A stretch of DNA of 64,000 bases from Seonamhaeicola algicola (GCF_007997385.1 NZ_VOSC01000019.1:203864-267863); one strand, 5' to 3'. Counted from the stretch's first letter, positions 7,665 through 16,071 are shown. Numbers and translations: made by a program. The notes: generated by a model from the sequence alone, not told the origin.

Positions 7665-9116
7665 TTAAAATTGAAAATAAATGAACGATTTATCAATACC
7701 GTCATCATAAAACAACAACATTAAAAATAGTAGTAGTGTATATATAGCAAACCTTACAGCTTTGTGTTTAAAAGGAAATGGATGGCGTGGATACTGCCTA
7801 ATTATAAATTCATACACCACAAAAAGTATAATTAGCACATAATAATCAATCATACGATATCCCATAGGGTGTGCATAGGCTGTAATATCTGTTCGTGTAA
7901 ATATACCGCCAATATAGGCCATAGCATGTGTAATGGTATCTGCTCTAAAAAAAATCCATGAAAAGGTTACTAAGGCAAACACAAAAAGCATTTTTAAAAG
8001 CTCAGAAAACGTTGGTAATACACGGTTTTCTGCAACAATAGTATCTTTATACTTTTTATTGTTGCCAACAACAAATAAGGGTATAAAAGCTAAAGCATGA
8101 AAAGCACCCCACGCTATAAATGTCCAATTAGCACCATGCCAAAAACCACTAATTAAAAAAACAATAGCAACATTTCTAAGCGCTTTAAAGCGTCCTTGTT
8201 TTGAGCCCCCCAAAGGAATATAAATATAATAGCGAAACCACTCAGATAATGATATGTGCCAACGCTGCCAAAATTCAGCTATATTTCTAGATAGGTATGG
8301 GAATTTAAAATTAGTCATTAACTCCACACCAAATAATTTAGCAGTACCAATGGCAATATCTGAATACCCAGAAAAATCACCATATATTTGAAAACTAAAT
8401 AATGTAACCCCTAATATAAGTGTGGTTGCTGGATATGTATTGGCATTGGCAAAAATGTCATCAACAATAGGTGCCAACGCATCGGCAATCACTATTTTTT
8501 TAAAAAGTCCCCACAGTATGAGTTTTAAGCCTTCAACCGTTTGGTTATAATTAAACTTACGTGCATGGGTTATTTGCGATAATAAATTAGAGGCACGCTC
8601 AATAGGGCCCGCCACCAATTGCGGAAAAAAGCTAACAAAGGCCGCAAATGCTATAAAATTTTTTGTAGGCTTTAATTGTTTGTAATAAATATCAAATGCA
8701 TAAGACATGGTTTGGAACGTGTAAAATGAAATACCTACGGGCAGGATAATACGAAGCGTCCAGGTACTTTTAATGTGGTAGCCCATAAGCGCTGCCATAT
8801 CTACCCAAGAATCTACAAAAAAGTTAAAATACTTAAAAAACCCTAACAAGCCTATATTAAAAACAACACTTACCCACAGCCACTGCTTGCGCTTATGTTG
8901 CTGTGTTTGTGCATATATTTGTTGCCCCACAAAATAATCGACCACCGTACTTAAAAAAATAAGCGATAAAAACCGATAATCCCACCAGCCATAAAATATA
9001 TAACTAATAATAAGTAAAAACAGGTTTTGAGCCTTTAAGTGCTTTTGAAACACCTTCCAGTAAAGCAAGTAACTTATAACTAAGAATATAAAAAATTCTA
9101 CCGAATTAAATATCAT
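7665..9116 (-). CDS. MBOAT-family O-acyltransferase (AlgI-like)
   Basis: The 483-aa protein has about ten membrane segments and the AlgI/DltB signature of membrane-bound O-acyltransferases: LVAGPIERASNLL, the WQRWHISLSEWFRYYIYIP block and the active-site histidine in SGFWHGANWTFIAWG. AlgI-type proteins carry acetyl groups across the inner membrane for attachment to a polysaccharide. It is the first gene of the minus-strand operon, followed by a carbamoyltransferase and an SGNH protein that would complete the transfer outside. The 225-base gap to the divergent exosortase gene should hold promoters for both. Confidence 0.93.
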   Translation of the reverse strand: MIFNSVEFFIFLVISYLLYWKVFQKHLKAQNLFLLIISYIFYGWWDYRFLSLIFLSTVVDYFVGQQIYAQTQQHKRKQWLWVSVVFNIGLLGFFKYFNFFVDSWVDMAALMGYHIKSTWTLRIILPVGISFYTFQTMSYAFDIYYKQLKPTKNFIAFAAFVSFFPQLVAGPIERASNLLSQITHARKFNYNQTVEGLKLILWGLFKKIVIADALAPIVDDIFANANTYPATTLILGVTLFSFQIYGDFSGYSDIAIGTAKLFGVELMTNFKFPYLSRNIAEFWQRWHISLSEWFRYYIYIPLGGSKQGRFKALRNVAIVFLISGFWHGANWTFIAWGAFHALAFIPLFVVGNNKKYKDTIVAENRVLPTFSELLKMLFVFALVTFSWIFFRADTITHAMAYIGGIFTRTDITAYAHPMGYRMIDYYVLIILFVVYEFIIRQYPRHPFPFKHKAVRFAIYTLLLFLMLLFYDDGIDKSFIYFQF

Positions 9117-9341
9117 GGTATTAGGGTTGGTTTATTGCAATCAAATATCACAGATTTAAATAGATACATCAAAACTTTTCTTCAAAATACCAACAAAACC
9201 CCACAAAATGCATAGGAATAAAAACACATAAAATAAGGGACAAAAAAAGGCATTCATTACAATAAAAAGTAATTTCATCGAAAAAAGTAATGGCATTAAA
9301 GCAAGTACTGTATTTTAGCCTTAAATTTTAAGAATAATACC

Positions 9342-9950
9342 ATGATTAACCCCAAATCATTTTTTAAAAGCATCCCTACAGAGGTAAAGCGCTTTCTTGG
9401 TAAAGCCCTCCTCTTCTTTATTGTATGGAAAGTTGTGTATAATATTTTTTTATACGACTCTAAATACCTTGACCACCCACTTACTACACACGTAGGGAAT
9501 GCCTCTGCTTGGTTAATAAACCAACTAGGAGACATGGAAGGGTTTACTGCTAAACGCGAAGTAGTCAAACATTATTTTGAAGGTGGTGTTAACTTAAATG
9601 AATCATCGGCTATTTACCACCATGACCGTATTGTATTGTATATAGCTAATGTTTGCAATGGTTTAGAACTTATTGTGTTATACATAGGTTTTATAGTATG
9701 TATGCCTGCATCATTTTTAAGAAAATTAAAATATATTGTAATAGGGGTTATTATTTTAGACCTAACCAATATTTTACGCTGTACGGGCCTTATTTACTTA
9801 CGTGAATATTATGAAATTTACTTTGACTTTGCACACCATTACCTATTTAACACCGTAGTATATACAGCTACCTTTATTATGTGGTACGTGTTTAGTAGAA
9901 AAATAACATTAAAAACAAAACACATTGAAAAAACTGTACAAGCAGGATAA
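9342..9950 (+). CDS. Exosortase/archaeosortase-family protein
   Basis: The 202-aa integral membrane protein has four or five predicted helices and the exosortase catalytic set: Cys105 in ANVCNGLELIVLYIGF, Arg146 in LTNILRC, and His165/His166 in FAHHYLFN. Exosortases are membrane cysteine transpeptidases that recognise a C-terminal signal, cut it and attach the protein to a surface glycan. The short form with NVCNGLE resembles the Bacteroidota type I remember as XrtX rather than XrtF, but I cannot confirm the subfamily. The next gene overlaps it by 26 bases. Location at the end of a polysaccharide locus fits the known link between exosortases and exopolysaccharide genes. No matching C-terminal sorting signal is recognised in other products of this window. 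Confidence 0.85.
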   Translation: MINPKSFFKSIPTEVKRFLGKALLFFIVWKVVYNIFLYDSKYLDHPLTTHVGNASAWLINQLGDMEGFTAKREVVKHYFEGGVNLNESSAIYHHDRIVLYIANVCNGLELIVLYIGFIVCMPASFLRKLKYIVIGVIILDLTNILRCTGLIYLREYYEIYFDFAHHYLFNTVVYTATFIMWYVFSRKITLKTKHIEKTVQAG

Positions 9951-10332
9951 GCCCCGTTTTATTATTGGCCTAATATTAATTATTTTAATATACTCTAGTT
10001 ATTACATCTTTTTTGCCGAAAACCCAGACGCAGGTGCCATACCCAGAAAACTAAGACATGTTATTAAATTAGGTACAACCATTGTGGTGTATGTTATAGG
10101 TTCTATACATTTAGGTAAACTTAAAGACCAGTGGATGGCGGCATTATGGCATATTATACACATAAGTGGTTTAGGCGCTATATTTATAATAGGTGGTTAT
10201 GATTGGCTTATTAGCGAATCTACATTACGCTTAAAGCTATTAGCACAAAGCATACAAGAAATGCTTATTTCACCCATGCTATATTTAGCTATGGGGTTAC
10301 TTAACAGAAGTTTAAATAAAGGTAAGGCATAA
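9925..10332 (+). CDS. Small membrane protein next to exosortase
   Basis: The 135-aa product has about four hydrophobic segments (residues 12-29, 47-62, 72-90, 108-126). Its start lies inside the 3' end of the exosortase gene (26-base overlap), so translation is probably coupled. Bacteroidota exosortases are commonly followed by one such dedicated membrane protein, and I infer that this is the exosortase-associated partner; no catalytic motif is visible. A bidirectional terminator follows the stop almost at once. Confidence 0.65.
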   Translation: MKKLYKQDKPRFIIGLILIILIYSSYYIFFAENPDAGAIPRKLRHVIKLGTTIVVYVIGSIHLGKLKDQWMAALWHIIHISGLGAIFIIGGYDWLISESTLRLKLLAQSIQEMLISPMLYLAMGLLNRSLNKGKA

Positions 10333-10337
10333 AAAAA

Positions 10338-10371
10338 ACCGTCCGAATACCTATAAAAGTATTTGGACGGT
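10338..10371. terminator. Bidirectional hairpin terminator
   Basis: The arms ACCGTCCGAATAC and GTATTTGGACGGT enclose an 8-base loop; runs of A before and T after serve both the exosortase operon and the convergent Lrp gene. Confidence 0.9.
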
Positions 10372-10401
10372 GTTTTATTTAAGATTATTAATGATTACAT
10401 C

Positions 10402-10881
10402 TTACAAATCATTAAAAATAGAATGCATTAAACGCTTTTTATCATTAATACTTTCTTCTAAAGAAATCATTGTTTCCGTTCTGTAAACACCCTCAATATC
10501 ATCTAATAAAAAGATAACCTCTTTAGCGTGCTCTGTACTTCGGGCTCTAATTTTACAGAAAATATTAAACTTTCCAGTGGTTATATGCGCCACGGTTACA
10601 TAAGGAATTTCATTAATACGCTCTAATACAAACTTGGTTTGCGATGTGTTATTCAAATACACCCCTACATAGGCTATAAATGAATACCCAAGCTTTTTGT
10701 AATCTAACATTAACGATGACCCTTTAATAATGCCGGCTTCTTCCATTTTTTTAACACGTACGTGCACGGTACCAGCAGATATTAAAAGTTTTTTTGCAAT
10801 GTCAGTAAACGGAATTCTTGTGTTATCAATTAACATATCAAGAATTTGATGATCGATTTCGTCTAATTTAATTTTCCCCAT
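10402..10881 (-). CDS. Lrp/AsnC-family transcriptional regulator
   Basis: The 159-aa protein has the Lrp/AsnC layout: an N-terminal winged helix-turn-helix (LDEIDHQILDMLIDNTRIPFTDIAKKLLISAGTVHVRVKKM split over residues 5-45) and a C-terminal RAM ligand-binding domain (residues 65-145). These proteins sense amino acids and form octamers on DNA. It is monocistronic, with a terminator shared with the convergent exosortase operon. The target genes cannot be deduced from the sequence. Confidence 0.93.
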   Translation of the reverse strand: MGKIKLDEIDHQILDMLIDNTRIPFTDIAKKLLISAGTVHVRVKKMEEAGIIKGSSLMLDYKKLGYSFIAYVGVYLNNTSQTKFVLERINEIPYVTVAHITTGKFNIFCKIRARSTEHAKEVIFLLDDIEGVYRTETMISLEESINDKKRLMHSIFNDL

Positions 10882-10951
10882 AATAAAGTATTCTTAGATA
10901 AAAATCAAAATTAGCATATTTTTATTAATAATTACGCATATAAAGTACGTT

Positions 10952-12100
10952 TTATTTTGCTTTTAATACGATTTTTTCATTTTTCAATATTACGATAACG
11001 TTTTCGTTACCTTCAGCTAACATTTTATGCGTTTCATCTAACAGGGTTTCACCTTGTGCATCTATTTCTTTATGACCATAAAAATCATGCAGCACACCAA
11101 TTTTTTCAACAACAGGTACAAATACTAAGCTAGTACCCTGTAAAGTTTCTTTAAATTGTATGGCTACATCCACCAAATTAGCCGCATAACCTGATACATT
11201 GCGTATAATGATATCAAAAAATAACTTTTCATTTTCAGGAATATCGTAATACGGCTTATAATGCGTGCCTGTAACATCATGCGCCGCTATATAGTTTAAA
11301 GATGTTATATAAGACCTATAAATGAGTTCTCGTGTATATTCCCTATCGTAATCGCCTTCAAAATGGCCTGCTTCAAACAATATAGTAGGCGCATGTTCAC
11401 TTTGAAACGTATCACCTACACAATTCAAATTAAAAGCATCATCATACACGCCCACTTGCCCAGGAATGACATCTTGTAACATAGTATTCATTTGTGCAAT
11501 AACCTCCATAGCTTTTTTTCGGGTAGCCGTTACGGTACAAGCGGCATCTTCAGCAGGTGATAGAAACGATACGGTAGCCGATTTGCGTGCCTTACCAGCA
11601 CTAAAAATAGTGCGTTGCCCATGTAAATTATAGCAAAAATGAGGTTTAAAGCTGTTAAAAACGTGGCGTAACACTAAACTTTCGGGTTGTGTAAGGTTTT
11701 GAGCATCGCGGTTTAAGTCTACTTGGTTGGCATTAACCCGTGTGTAAGCCTCAGCACCGTCTGGGTTTAAAATAGGAATGATGTTTAAAGTAACAGCTTC
11801 TAATAGGCTATTACTAGCAGCCGATGCATTACACAAGGTATTTAACAAGTCGAATAACGCTTTGGTGGTTGTAGACTCGTTACCGTGCATTTGAGACCAC
11901 ATTAAAATACGCTTTTTACCAGTACCTATAGTAAGCCCGTAAATAGGCTTATCACGTACAGAATGCCCAATAGTATGCACAGTACATATGTTGGGTAAAG
12001 CATTTAATAAAGGGTGTATAGTATCATTGGTTATATACCGACCAAATAAGGCGGTTGCTTTATGGGTTTTATAAAGTGTTTGTAAGCTATCGGTTTTCAT
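10952..12100 (-). CDS. M14-family zinc carboxypeptidase-like protein
   Basis: I take the start at 12100 (MKTDSLQTLY), because the in-frame upstream codons to 12130 run into the promoter/operator region; the product is then 382 aa. The zinc-binding HxxE of M14 peptidases is in WSQMHGNESTT, with the DLNRD block and the third zinc ligand in CYNLHGQRTIFS, and ILFEAGHFEGDYDREYT supplying the catalytic Glu region. M14 enzymes remove C-terminal residues or act on peptidoglycan peptides. There is no signal peptide, so it is probably cytoplasmic. It is divergent from an XRE regulator, and the palindromes between them suggest joint control. Confidence 0.85.
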   Translation of the reverse strand: MKTDSLQTLYKTHKATALFGRYITNDTIHPLLNALPNICTVHTIGHSVRDKPIYGLTIGTGKKRILMWSQMHGNESTTTKALFDLLNTLCNASAASNSLLEAVTLNIIPILNPDGAEAYTRVNANQVDLNRDAQNLTQPESLVLRHVFNSFKPHFCYNLHGQRTIFSAGKARKSATVSFLSPAEDAACTVTATRKKAMEVIAQMNTMLQDVIPGQVGVYDDAFNLNCVGDTFQSEHAPTILFEAGHFEGDYDREYTRELIYRSYITSLNYIAAHDVTGTHYKPYYDIPENEKLFFDIIIRNVSGYAANLVDVAIQFKETLQGTSLVFVPVVEKIGVLHDFYGHKEIDAQGETLLDETHKMLAEGNENVIVILKNEKIVLKAK

Positions 12101-12116
12101 ACATATGAGTTTGGAT

Positions 12117-12354
12117 ACAAATGTAAACAATTACAATTTTACAAATGTAAACAACAAAAATACACTTAGTTGATTACAGATGTATACAGATTAGTAACTG
12201 CTAATTCACAAAAAACATCTGTAAGTTCGATAAAAACTAAAAAGCATTGTTTTTCAGATACTTAAATATATTTATATAAACTTTAAATTTAACAAATATG
12301 CATATTTAACATAAGTTTACAGATGTTAATTTAATTATTTTTTACATTTGTAAC
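12117..12354. promoter_or_regulatory. Operator array TTACAnnTGTAA between M14 and XRE genes
   Basis: The divergent intergenic region carries repeated palindromes with arms TTACA/TGTAA. Perfect copies lie at 12139-12150 (TTACAAATGTAA) and 12342-12353 (TTACATTTGTAA). A 14-base direct repeat ACAAATGTAAACAA is found at 12117-12130 and 12141-12154. Partial copies are at 12174-12185, 12215-12224 and 12317-12329. The copy at 12342-12353 contains TACATTTG, an exact TAnnTTTG -7 box for the XRE gene, and the copies at 12117-12130 and 12139-12150 contain the same box on the minus strand for the M14 gene. Binding there would block both promoters. The regulator is inferred, not shown. Confidence 0.7.
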
Positions 12355-12381
12355 AGTTATACCTAAACCCTATTGTTTACA

Positions 12382-12795
12382 ATGATAAACAACAAAGATT
12401 TTGCTAACAGATTAAAAAAAGTGATTGATTATTACGGAGAATCGGCCTCGTCATTTGCTGAAAAAATTAGCGTACAGCGCTCCAGTATTTCACACATACT
12501 ATCAGGAAGAAATAAACCGAGTTTAGACTTTGTTTTAAAAATTTTAACCACCTATCCTGAAGTAGATTTGTATTGGTTGTTAAATGGCAAAGGCAGCTTC
12601 CCTAGCCAACAAAGTACATTAAATTTTAATGATACTAATACGCAACAGATGCCGCCACCAAAAAACGAAGACACAACACCAAAAGCCCCGTTACCTTTAC
12701 AAGAGGCATTACACCATAATACAGACAATACAAAAGCTATTGAACGCATTGTAATTTTTTATACCGATGGAAGTTTTAAAAACTTTCAAAATTAG
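12382..12795 (+). CDS. XRE-family HTH regulator
   Basis: I use the ATG at 12382 (MINNKDFANRL); an upstream TTG at 12373 is less likely. The 137-aa product begins with a Cro/C1-type helix-turn-helix (residues 5-60: FANRLKKVIDYY, SASSFAEKISVQRSSISHILSGRNKPS, LDFVLKIL) and ends in a Pro/Thr/Gln-rich tail without a clear second domain. This layout is common in small Bacteroidota repressors. It is divergent from the M14 gene and sits just downstream of a dense palindrome array, so autoregulation and control of the peptidase gene are plausible. Confidence 0.88.
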   Translation: MINNKDFANRLKKVIDYYGESASSFAEKISVQRSSISHILSGRNKPSLDFVLKILTTYPEVDLYWLLNGKGSFPSQQSTLNFNDTNTQQMPPPKNEDTTPKAPLPLQEALHHNTDNTKAIERIVIFYTDGSFKNFQN

Positions 12796-12822
12796 TATAA
12801 GTTTGCATTTTAAATATTACGT

Positions 12823-13197
12823 ATGCGTTTTATATATATGAGCCTTTTTGTGTTGCTTTTTAATTGTTATCAGGTAGAAAGACAATGTACTGATTACAAA
12901 ACAGGCACGTTTTACAGTGAAATTACTATAGATGGTACGCTGTACAAATCTACCTTTACAAGAACCGATACCTTACAAATTGAAACCTATAACAACCATG
13001 TAGATTCTACCAAACTGCGTTGGATTAATGATTGTGAAGTTATTTTTAAAACCATTAACCCTAAAAGTATGGCTGAAAAAAAAGATGTGCACTTAAAAAT
13101 ACTAACAACAACTGATAGTTCGTACACTTTTGAATATTCATACGTAGGCGAAACTAAAAAACAAAAAGGCGTGGCTTATAAAGCTACAACACCTTAA
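12823..13197 (+). CDS. Small conserved lipoprotein
   Basis: The 124-aa protein has a short lipoprotein signal with the lipobox LLFNC (Cys15), so it should be anchored in an envelope membrane. The mature part (CTDYKTGTFYSEITIDGT, RWINDCEVIFKTINPKSMAEKKDVHLKIL, TFEYSYVG) is a conserved flavobacterial family of unknown role; from memory some relatives carry the name DNA topoisomerase IV in databases, which is not supported by anything in the sequence. It starts 27 bases after the XRE gene and may be co-transcribed. Its stop overlaps the convergent gene by 4 bases. Confidence 0.75.
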   Translation: MRFIYMSLFVLLFNCYQVERQCTDYKTGTFYSEITIDGTLYKSTFTRTDTLQIETYNNHVDSTKLRWINDCEVIFKTINPKSMAEKKDVHLKILTTTDSSYTFEYSYVGETKKQKGVAYKATTP

Positions 13198-13694
13198 TCA
13201 AAAGGATACAAAAACGATTCTACCAAGGTAAACGTAACCGTATGATTGTTGTTTATTTGGTAGGTTAAAAATACTTCGCCCCAGAATTCGCCATCTGAAA
13301 AATCGGCAATAATCCATTTATGGTTAAGCATTTTCACGGTGTTAATCATCATTTTTCGGCCTTCACTAGAACCATAAGGCACAATAGGATGTTGGCCTTT
13401 TACCTCATTTAGCTTATATAATTCATCTTTTACAAGCGGTATAAGGCTATCTATGTTATAACCATCGGCTTCAAAATAACTTATAGCGTCTTCATTATGT
13501 GCCAAATTAAAATGCGCCGCGTTTAAATAGGCGTTTTCTAAACTGGCTACAGAATCTTTATAGGTTAGCAATGCAGCCTCTCGTTTTTCTAAAGTAGTGT
13601 TTAAATTTTCAAAAACACGTTTGGCGTTCACATACTGAAATAATATGAGTAATACGGAAAACACAAACAGATACATAAAAATACGTTGTTTCAT
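13194..13694 (-). CDS. Membrane-anchored conserved hypothetical protein
   Basis: The 166-aa product has an N-terminal signal anchor (residues 5-23), a helical segment (LNTTLEKREAALLTYKDSV) and a globular C-terminal part containing GRKMMINTVKMLNHKWIIADFSDGEFWGE. I recognise no catalytic motif. It lies 9 bases after the beta-lactamase-fold gene on the same strand and is likely its operon partner. Function unknown. Confidence 0.7.
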   Translation of the reverse strand: MKQRIFMYLFVFSVLLILFQYVNAKRVFENLNTTLEKREAALLTYKDSVASLENAYLNAAHFNLAHNEDAISYFEADGYNIDSLIPLVKDELYKLNEVKGQHPIVPYGSSEGRKMMINTVKMLNHKWIIADFSDGEFWGEVFLTYQINNNHTVTFTLVESFLYPFD

Positions 13695-13703
13695 AATATA
13701 CGT

Positions 13704-14465
13704 TTAAATGGTAATTTGTAATTCATCATAAGCTAAAAACACATTATTGGGCAAAGTTTTCTCAACAGCGTCATGAAACCCTAACATATGGCTTATGTGT
13801 GTTAAATAGGCTTTTTCAGGATTTACCTGTTTAATAAATGCTAAAGCTTCAGCTAAATTAAAATGCGATTGGTGCGGTTGTTCGCGCAAGGCATTAACCA
13901 CTAACACCTTTACGCCTTTAAGTTTTTTAATTTCTTTGGGGGCAACCGTTTTCATATCTGTTAAATAAGCAAAATTGCCAAACCTAAAACCAAATACTTG
14001 TAAAGTACCATGCTTACCATTAATAGGCACAATGGTATGATTATTAATAGTAAAGGGCTTATTTTTAATCTTGTTTATAACCACCGTAGGTGCCCCAGGA
14101 TATTTGTTTTTTGTAACAAACACATAATCAAAGCGTTTTTTTAAGGCTTTTATAACACGTTTGTGGGCATATATGGGGATATCGCCCTGCTTAAAATAAA
14201 ACGGCCTAATATCATCTAACCCTGCAACATGATCAGAATGTTCATGCGTAAACAACAGGGCATCTATTTTTTCACAACCGCTACGCAGCATTTGATATCT
14301 AAAATCGGGGCCACAATCTACCACATAATTACAAGCATCCCATGATATTAATACCGAAACACGCAAGCGTTTATCTTTGGGGTTGTTACTTAAACACACC
14401 GGATGCGTGCTTCCTATTATAGGAATACCTTGTGATGTGCCTGTACCTAAAAACGTTACTTTCAA
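13704..14465 (-). CDS. MBL-fold metallohydrolase (PhnP-like)
   Basis: The 253-aa protein is a metallo-beta-lactamase-fold hydrolase. It shows FLGTGTSQGIP at the N-terminus, the metal site FTHEHSDHVAGLDDIRPF (residues about 75-92), a third ligand region in FAYLTDMKTV and the closing YLTHISHMLGFH. The GTGTSQGIP opening and overall length match PhnP/LipB-neighbour type phosphodiesterases, which act on cyclic phosphates. The substrate is not determinable. It heads a two-gene operon with a membrane-anchored unknown protein and is divergent from the gene at 14558. Confidence 0.9.
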   Translation of the reverse strand: MKVTFLGTGTSQGIPIIGSTHPVCLSNNPKDKRLRVSVLISWDACNYVVDCGPDFRYQMLRSGCEKIDALLFTHEHSDHVAGLDDIRPFYFKQGDIPIYAHKRVIKALKKRFDYVFVTKNKYPGAPTVVINKIKNKPFTINNHTIVPINGKHGTLQVFGFRFGNFAYLTDMKTVAPKEIKKLKGVKVLVVNALREQPHQSHFNLAEALAFIKQVNPEKAYLTHISHMLGFHDAVEKTLPNNVFLAYDELQITI

Positions 14466-14500
14466 TTACAATGTGTTTTGCACAAAAATAGCGTTATTTT

Positions 14501-14530
14501 TTTGTTTGCTTCACTTATTTAATAACTTTG
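14501..14530 (+). promoter_or_regulatory. Bacteroidota-type promoter
   Basis: TTTG at 14501-14504, an 18-base spacer and TAACTTTG at 14523-14530 match the flavobacterial consensus TTG-N17-23-TAnnTTTG. The gene start at 14558 lies 27 bases downstream. Confidence 0.75.
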
Positions 14531-14557
14531 CATAGAACGTATGTAACCTATTATTAT

Positions 14558-16042
14558 ATGGATATTCACATTAAAGGCGATAGAGAATTTGATGACATCC
14601 CTTCAATAAAATCTAAAGCACTTCGCGTAAACTTAAATCAAAATATTTACGGAACATTTGCCGAAATTGGCGCAGGCCAAGAAACATGTAGGCATTTTTT
14701 TAGAGCTGGTGGTGCATCAGGCACTATTGCCAAAGCCATGTCTGCTTATGATAAAGCCTTTAGTGACGCTATTTATGGTGCTGAAGCTGACGGACGTTAC
14801 GTAACAGAATCTAGACTTCGCAAAATGCTTAGTCATGAAATGGATTTAATGGAAAAGCGTATTACTAGAGACGTGAATCCGGATAAAATTTTCTTCACCT
14901 ATGCCAATACGGTAGCTACCATAGATTTTGCTAAACAGTTTAAAGGCCATGGTTGGGTAGGTATTAGGTATCAAGTAGATGCAGAACAAAAGGAATATAA
15001 TGAAATAACATTACACATCCGTTTTAAAGAAACCGATGCCCGTTTACAACAAGAAACCTTAGGTATATTAGGTACAAACCTTATTTACGGCGCGTTTTAC
15101 CACTACCACCAACCCAAAAAATTACTGCGTTATCTATACGATCATTTAGATAAAGACCAAATTGAAATTGATACTATTAATTTCTCAGGTCCCATATTTA
15201 AAAGTGTAGACAACCGTTTGATGAGTTTACAGCTTGTAAAAAATGGTATGACCGATGCTGTTGTTTTTGGGCCTGATGGTACAAACGTATTGCCCGCCAG
15301 AATTTTTTATAAGAAAAATATTTTAGCATTGCGCGGAAGTTTTAGACCCGTAACAAAGGTGAACATGGCTATGTATGAGAAATCATATGAAATGTTTACT
15401 AAAGAGCGTAAAGTAGATGCCAATAACACTGTAACTGTTTTTGAAATAACCTTATCAAACTTAAGAGCTGAAGGTGAAATTGACGAACAAGATTTTATTG
15501 ACAGAGCCGATTTATTATGTGCCCTAGGCCACTCTGTAATGATATCAAATTTTCAAGAATATTTTAAAGTGGTTGAGTATTTCTCTAACTACACCAAAGC
15601 ACGTATGGGGCTTGCCATGGGCGTAAGCAACTTGGTTGATATTTTTGATGAAAAATATTACCGCCATATTAGTGGTGGTATTTTAGAAGCCTTTGGTAAA
15701 TTATTCTTTAAAGATTTAAAGGTATACCTATACCCTATGTTTGACCCTGAAACAGGTGAACTCATTACAAGCGAAAACCTTAAAGTATACCCACGTATGA
15801 AAGAATTATACAAATTCTTTAAATACAACGGTAAAGTGGTAGATATTGAAGATTATGATGAAAGTATTATGAATATATTTTCTAGACAAGCCTTAAAAAT
15901 GATTGATAAAGGTGAACCTGGTTGGGAAGATATGTTGCCCGATGGTACAGCCGATTTAATTAAAGATTATCGTTTATTTGGCTACACCCGAAAACCACTG
16001 AAACCACTGGTTATAAAACGCCGAAATGCACGTAAAAAATAA
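14558..16042 (+). CDS. Conserved Bacteroidota protein of unknown function
   Basis: I start the gene at the ATG at 14558 (MDIHIKGDREFDDIP), since the earlier in-frame TTG lies inside the -7 promoter box; the product has 494 aa. The sequence is soluble, without signal peptide or membrane segment. Well-kept stretches include GTFAEIGAGQETCRHFFRAGG, IAKAMSAYDKAFSDAIYG, ALGHSVMISNFQEYFKVVEYFS and IDKGEPGWEDMLPDG. The family is common in Bacteroidota, and I recall relatives labelled TonB-dependent receptor or nicotinate-nucleotide adenylyltransferase; neither name fits a protein with no barrel features and no nucleotidyltransferase motif. Strong promoter and terminator mark a single-gene unit. Confidence 0.8.
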   Translation: MDIHIKGDREFDDIPSIKSKALRVNLNQNIYGTFAEIGAGQETCRHFFRAGGASGTIAKAMSAYDKAFSDAIYGAEADGRYVTESRLRKMLSHEMDLMEKRITRDVNPDKIFFTYANTVATIDFAKQFKGHGWVGIRYQVDAEQKEYNEITLHIRFKETDARLQQETLGILGTNLIYGAFYHYHQPKKLLRYLYDHLDKDQIEIDTINFSGPIFKSVDNRLMSLQLVKNGMTDAVVFGPDGTNVLPARIFYKKNILALRGSFRPVTKVNMAMYEKSYEMFTKERKVDANNTVTVFEITLSNLRAEGEIDEQDFIDRADLLCALGHSVMISNFQEYFKVVEYFSNYTKARMGLAMGVSNLVDIFDEKYYRHISGGILEAFGKLFFKDLKVYLYPMFDPETGELITSENLKVYPRMKELYKFFKYNGKVVDIEDYDESIMNIFSRQALKMIDKGEPGWEDMLPDGTADLIKDYRLFGYTRKPLKPLVIKRRNARKK

Positions 16043-16071
16043 AAAAAAGCCCTTTTTAAGGGCTTTTTTTT
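16042..16071. terminator. Hairpin terminator
   Basis: AAAAAAAGCCC and GGGCTTTTTTT flank a TTTTTAA loop, directly after the stop at 16042. It is symmetrical and also serves the convergent peroxiredoxin gene. Confidence 0.92.

Noticed and set aside
14523-14530. Upstream TTG start for the 494-aa protein
   Set aside because: The codon lies within the TAACTTTG -7 box; translation starts downstream at 14558.
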